64,000 nucleotides of DNA. It comes from Leisingera sp. NJS204 (lineage in GTDB: Bacteria; Pseudomonadota; Alphaproteobacteria; Rhodobacterales; Rhodobacteraceae). This document shows, one piece after another, positions 63,176 through 64,000 of the stretch. The stretch is from NCBI RefSeq assembly GCF_004123675.1, contig NZ_CP035417.1:983501-1047500 (forward strand). Reading direction: 5' to 3'. How positions within the stretch are numbered: the stretch's first letter is position 1; each line of letters begins with the position of its first letter. A program made the translations under genes and the position numbers. The notes under the pieces are model-generated. The model had not been told where the DNA came from. It did no database searches and worked only from the letters and a program-made list of their open reading frames with translations.

Positions 63176-63517
63176 ATGGGACTGAAAAAGGCAATGGGCA
63201 TTCTGGTGTTCAGCACCCAGGCGGTGATCGGCTATGATTACTACATCCAGACCCGTGCCGCGGGGCTGAATTGGGGGGATCTCAGCGCCACCGACTACAG
63301 CACCATCCTGCAGGACCGCTTTACCCGCGCCCGTGCCGCCAAGGAGGCAACCAGCCTTGCCGGTCTTGCTGCCGGGGACGGCCAGTCGATTTGGAGCGAG
63401 GCGGCCGGCTATGGCAAGAGCCTGCTCTCGGGCGGTCAGCAGGTTGCAGATGCACAGAACAACGAGGACGCGCCGCAGCCCGTCTGCATCCGCCGCGGCA
63501 ATGTTGCGGACTGCTGA
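63176..63517 (+). CDS. Hypothetical small protein
   Basis: A 113-residue protein starting MGLKKAMGILVFSTQAVIGY and ending QPVCIRRGNVADC. It has a hydrophobic start that may be a signal or a membrane anchor, and two cysteines near the C terminus. ACCGGAGAAC lies 5-10 bp upstream of ATG 63176. I recognise no family. Confidence 0.55.
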   Translation: MGLKKAMGILVFSTQAVIGYDYYIQTRAAGLNWGDLSATDYSTILQDRFTRARAAKEATSLAGLAAGDGQSIWSEAAGYGKSLLSGGQQVADAQNNEDAPQPVCIRRGNVADC

Positions 63518-63735
63518 CAGCCCCAAACCAGCCTGATCAAGGGACCACATGGGGCGCCGGCATGCTTTTTGCTGCGTAGAAAAACGCCATTTCCGGCAGG
63601 ACTTCCATCAAAATCCTGTATGCTGTGGCGCGCAAGGTCGGTTTTGGCTGTTTTTGCGTCGGCCTGATTTTGCGCCGATTGCGCGGCTTGGGCATAACCG
63701 CAGGCAAGAATCTCACAAAGCTGGAGAGCCGGAGA

Positions 63736-64000
63736 ATGAAAACCCAAGTCAAAGCGCTTGTTGTTGGCGGCGGCGCCGTTGGCACCTCGATTGCCTATCA
63801 CCTGGCCAAGGCCGGCTGGGAAGACGTCATGCTGATCGAGCGTGACGAGCTGACCTCCGGCTCGACCTGGCACGCAGCCGGCCTTCTGCCGCTGTTCAAC
63901 ATGTCTTATGCGACCACCCACATCCACAAGTACTCGGTCGATTTCTACAAGACCCTGGAAGAGGAAACCGGCCTGAACGCAGGTTTTGCCGTGGTCGGCA
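63736..64000 (+). CDS. Dimethylglycine/sarcosine dehydrogenase-like FAD protein, 5' part
   Basis: The first 88 codons, cut by the window end, show a DAO-type FAD motif (VVGGGAVGTSIAYHLAKAGW near residue 9) and ERDELTSGSTWHAAGLLPLF, which is typical of the DMGDH/sarcosine dehydrogenase group that carries a C-terminal GcvT-like folate domain. It could serve the same C1 pathway as the broken sox operon. ATG 63736 follows GCCGGAGA. Confidence 0.85.
   Translation, partial: MKTQVKALVVGGGAVGTSIAYHLAKAGWEDVMLIERDELTSGSTWHAAGLLPLFNMSYATTHIHKYSVDFYKTLEEETGLNAGFAVVG

Noticed and set aside
62836-63237. Plus-strand frame of 133 codons.
   Set aside because: No ribosome site, no recognisable domain, and it overlaps the better supported small gene at 63176.
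1-64000. CRISPR arrays, tRNA, rRNA, origin of replication.
   Set aside because: No regular spaced repeats, no cloverleaf or rRNA sequence that I could recognise, and no partition or replication genes were seen.

Overview
The window is high-GC alphaproteobacterial DNA. The gene content points to the Rhodobacteraceae, roseobacter group (Leisingera/Phaeobacter/Ruegeria-like): a heterotetrameric sarcosine oxidase operon next to a Rieske oxygenase, a monomeric isocitrate dehydrogenase, a DUF3618/YihY/AI-2E stress cluster, and many IS66, IS3, IS21 and IS91 elements. I see no tRNA, rRNA, CRISPR array or intact prophage.

Layout. 1-9291: a soxBDAG operon with a frameshifted soxA, followed by a Rieske oxygenase gene split by an IS66 element that has an exact 8-bp target duplication. 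9841-11253: a soluble PAS chemoreceptor with lower GC than its neighbours. 11576-15193: an IS3 element carrying an IS21 element, inserted in a serine recombinase remnant; beside it lies a mosaic of gene scraps (IS481, alginate-export porin, truncated YecA-like protein). 16492-19162: Na+/alanine symporter and universal stress protein, divergent from an Lrp regulator across a perfect 13-bp inverted repeat. 19428-23976: a stress/envelope cluster with two decayed genes followed by three intact ones. 24000-28850: a chimeric IS66 inside an IS3, then a tyrosine recombinase/IS91 deletion fusion. 29377-46816: the metabolic core, with a putrescine-type aminotransferase, N-carbamoylputrescine amidase, GNAT, three agmatine-deiminase paralogues (one with a Tat signal), a complete Dpp/Opp-type ABC transporter, LysR and LuxR regulators, an amidohydrolase, a nitrilase-family hydrolase and an M20 N-carbamoyl hydrolase. 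47256-51547: a graveyard of IS5, IS256, IS1182 and IS3 fragments plus a broken two-component system. 51755-54761: an NsrR-like regulator, a recombinase remnant and a Cache chemoreceptor. 54847-64000: icd, an SH3 protein, a 2-hydroxyacid dehydrogenase, gamma-glutamyltransferase, a GlcD-type FAD dehydrogenase, a small hypothetical gene and the start of a dimethylglycine/sarcosine-dehydrogenase-like gene.

How the genes work together. The intact core fits uptake and stepwise breakdown of agmatine and other guanidino/ureido nitrogen compounds: agmatine to N-carbamoylputrescine to putrescine to 4-aminobutanal. The sarcosine and Rieske genes point to methylamine/betaine demethylation, but that operon is broken here in two places.

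Most unusual observation. Seventeen short (about 28-77 bp) hairpin-rich insertions, in at least four sequence families, lie inside transposase genes of IS66, IS3, IS21 and IS91 type. I recognised none in a host gene. Several sit directly before catalytic Asp/Glu codons, and two members of one family keep an almost identical tail while their hairpin arms differ completely. I know of no description of such elements in this group.
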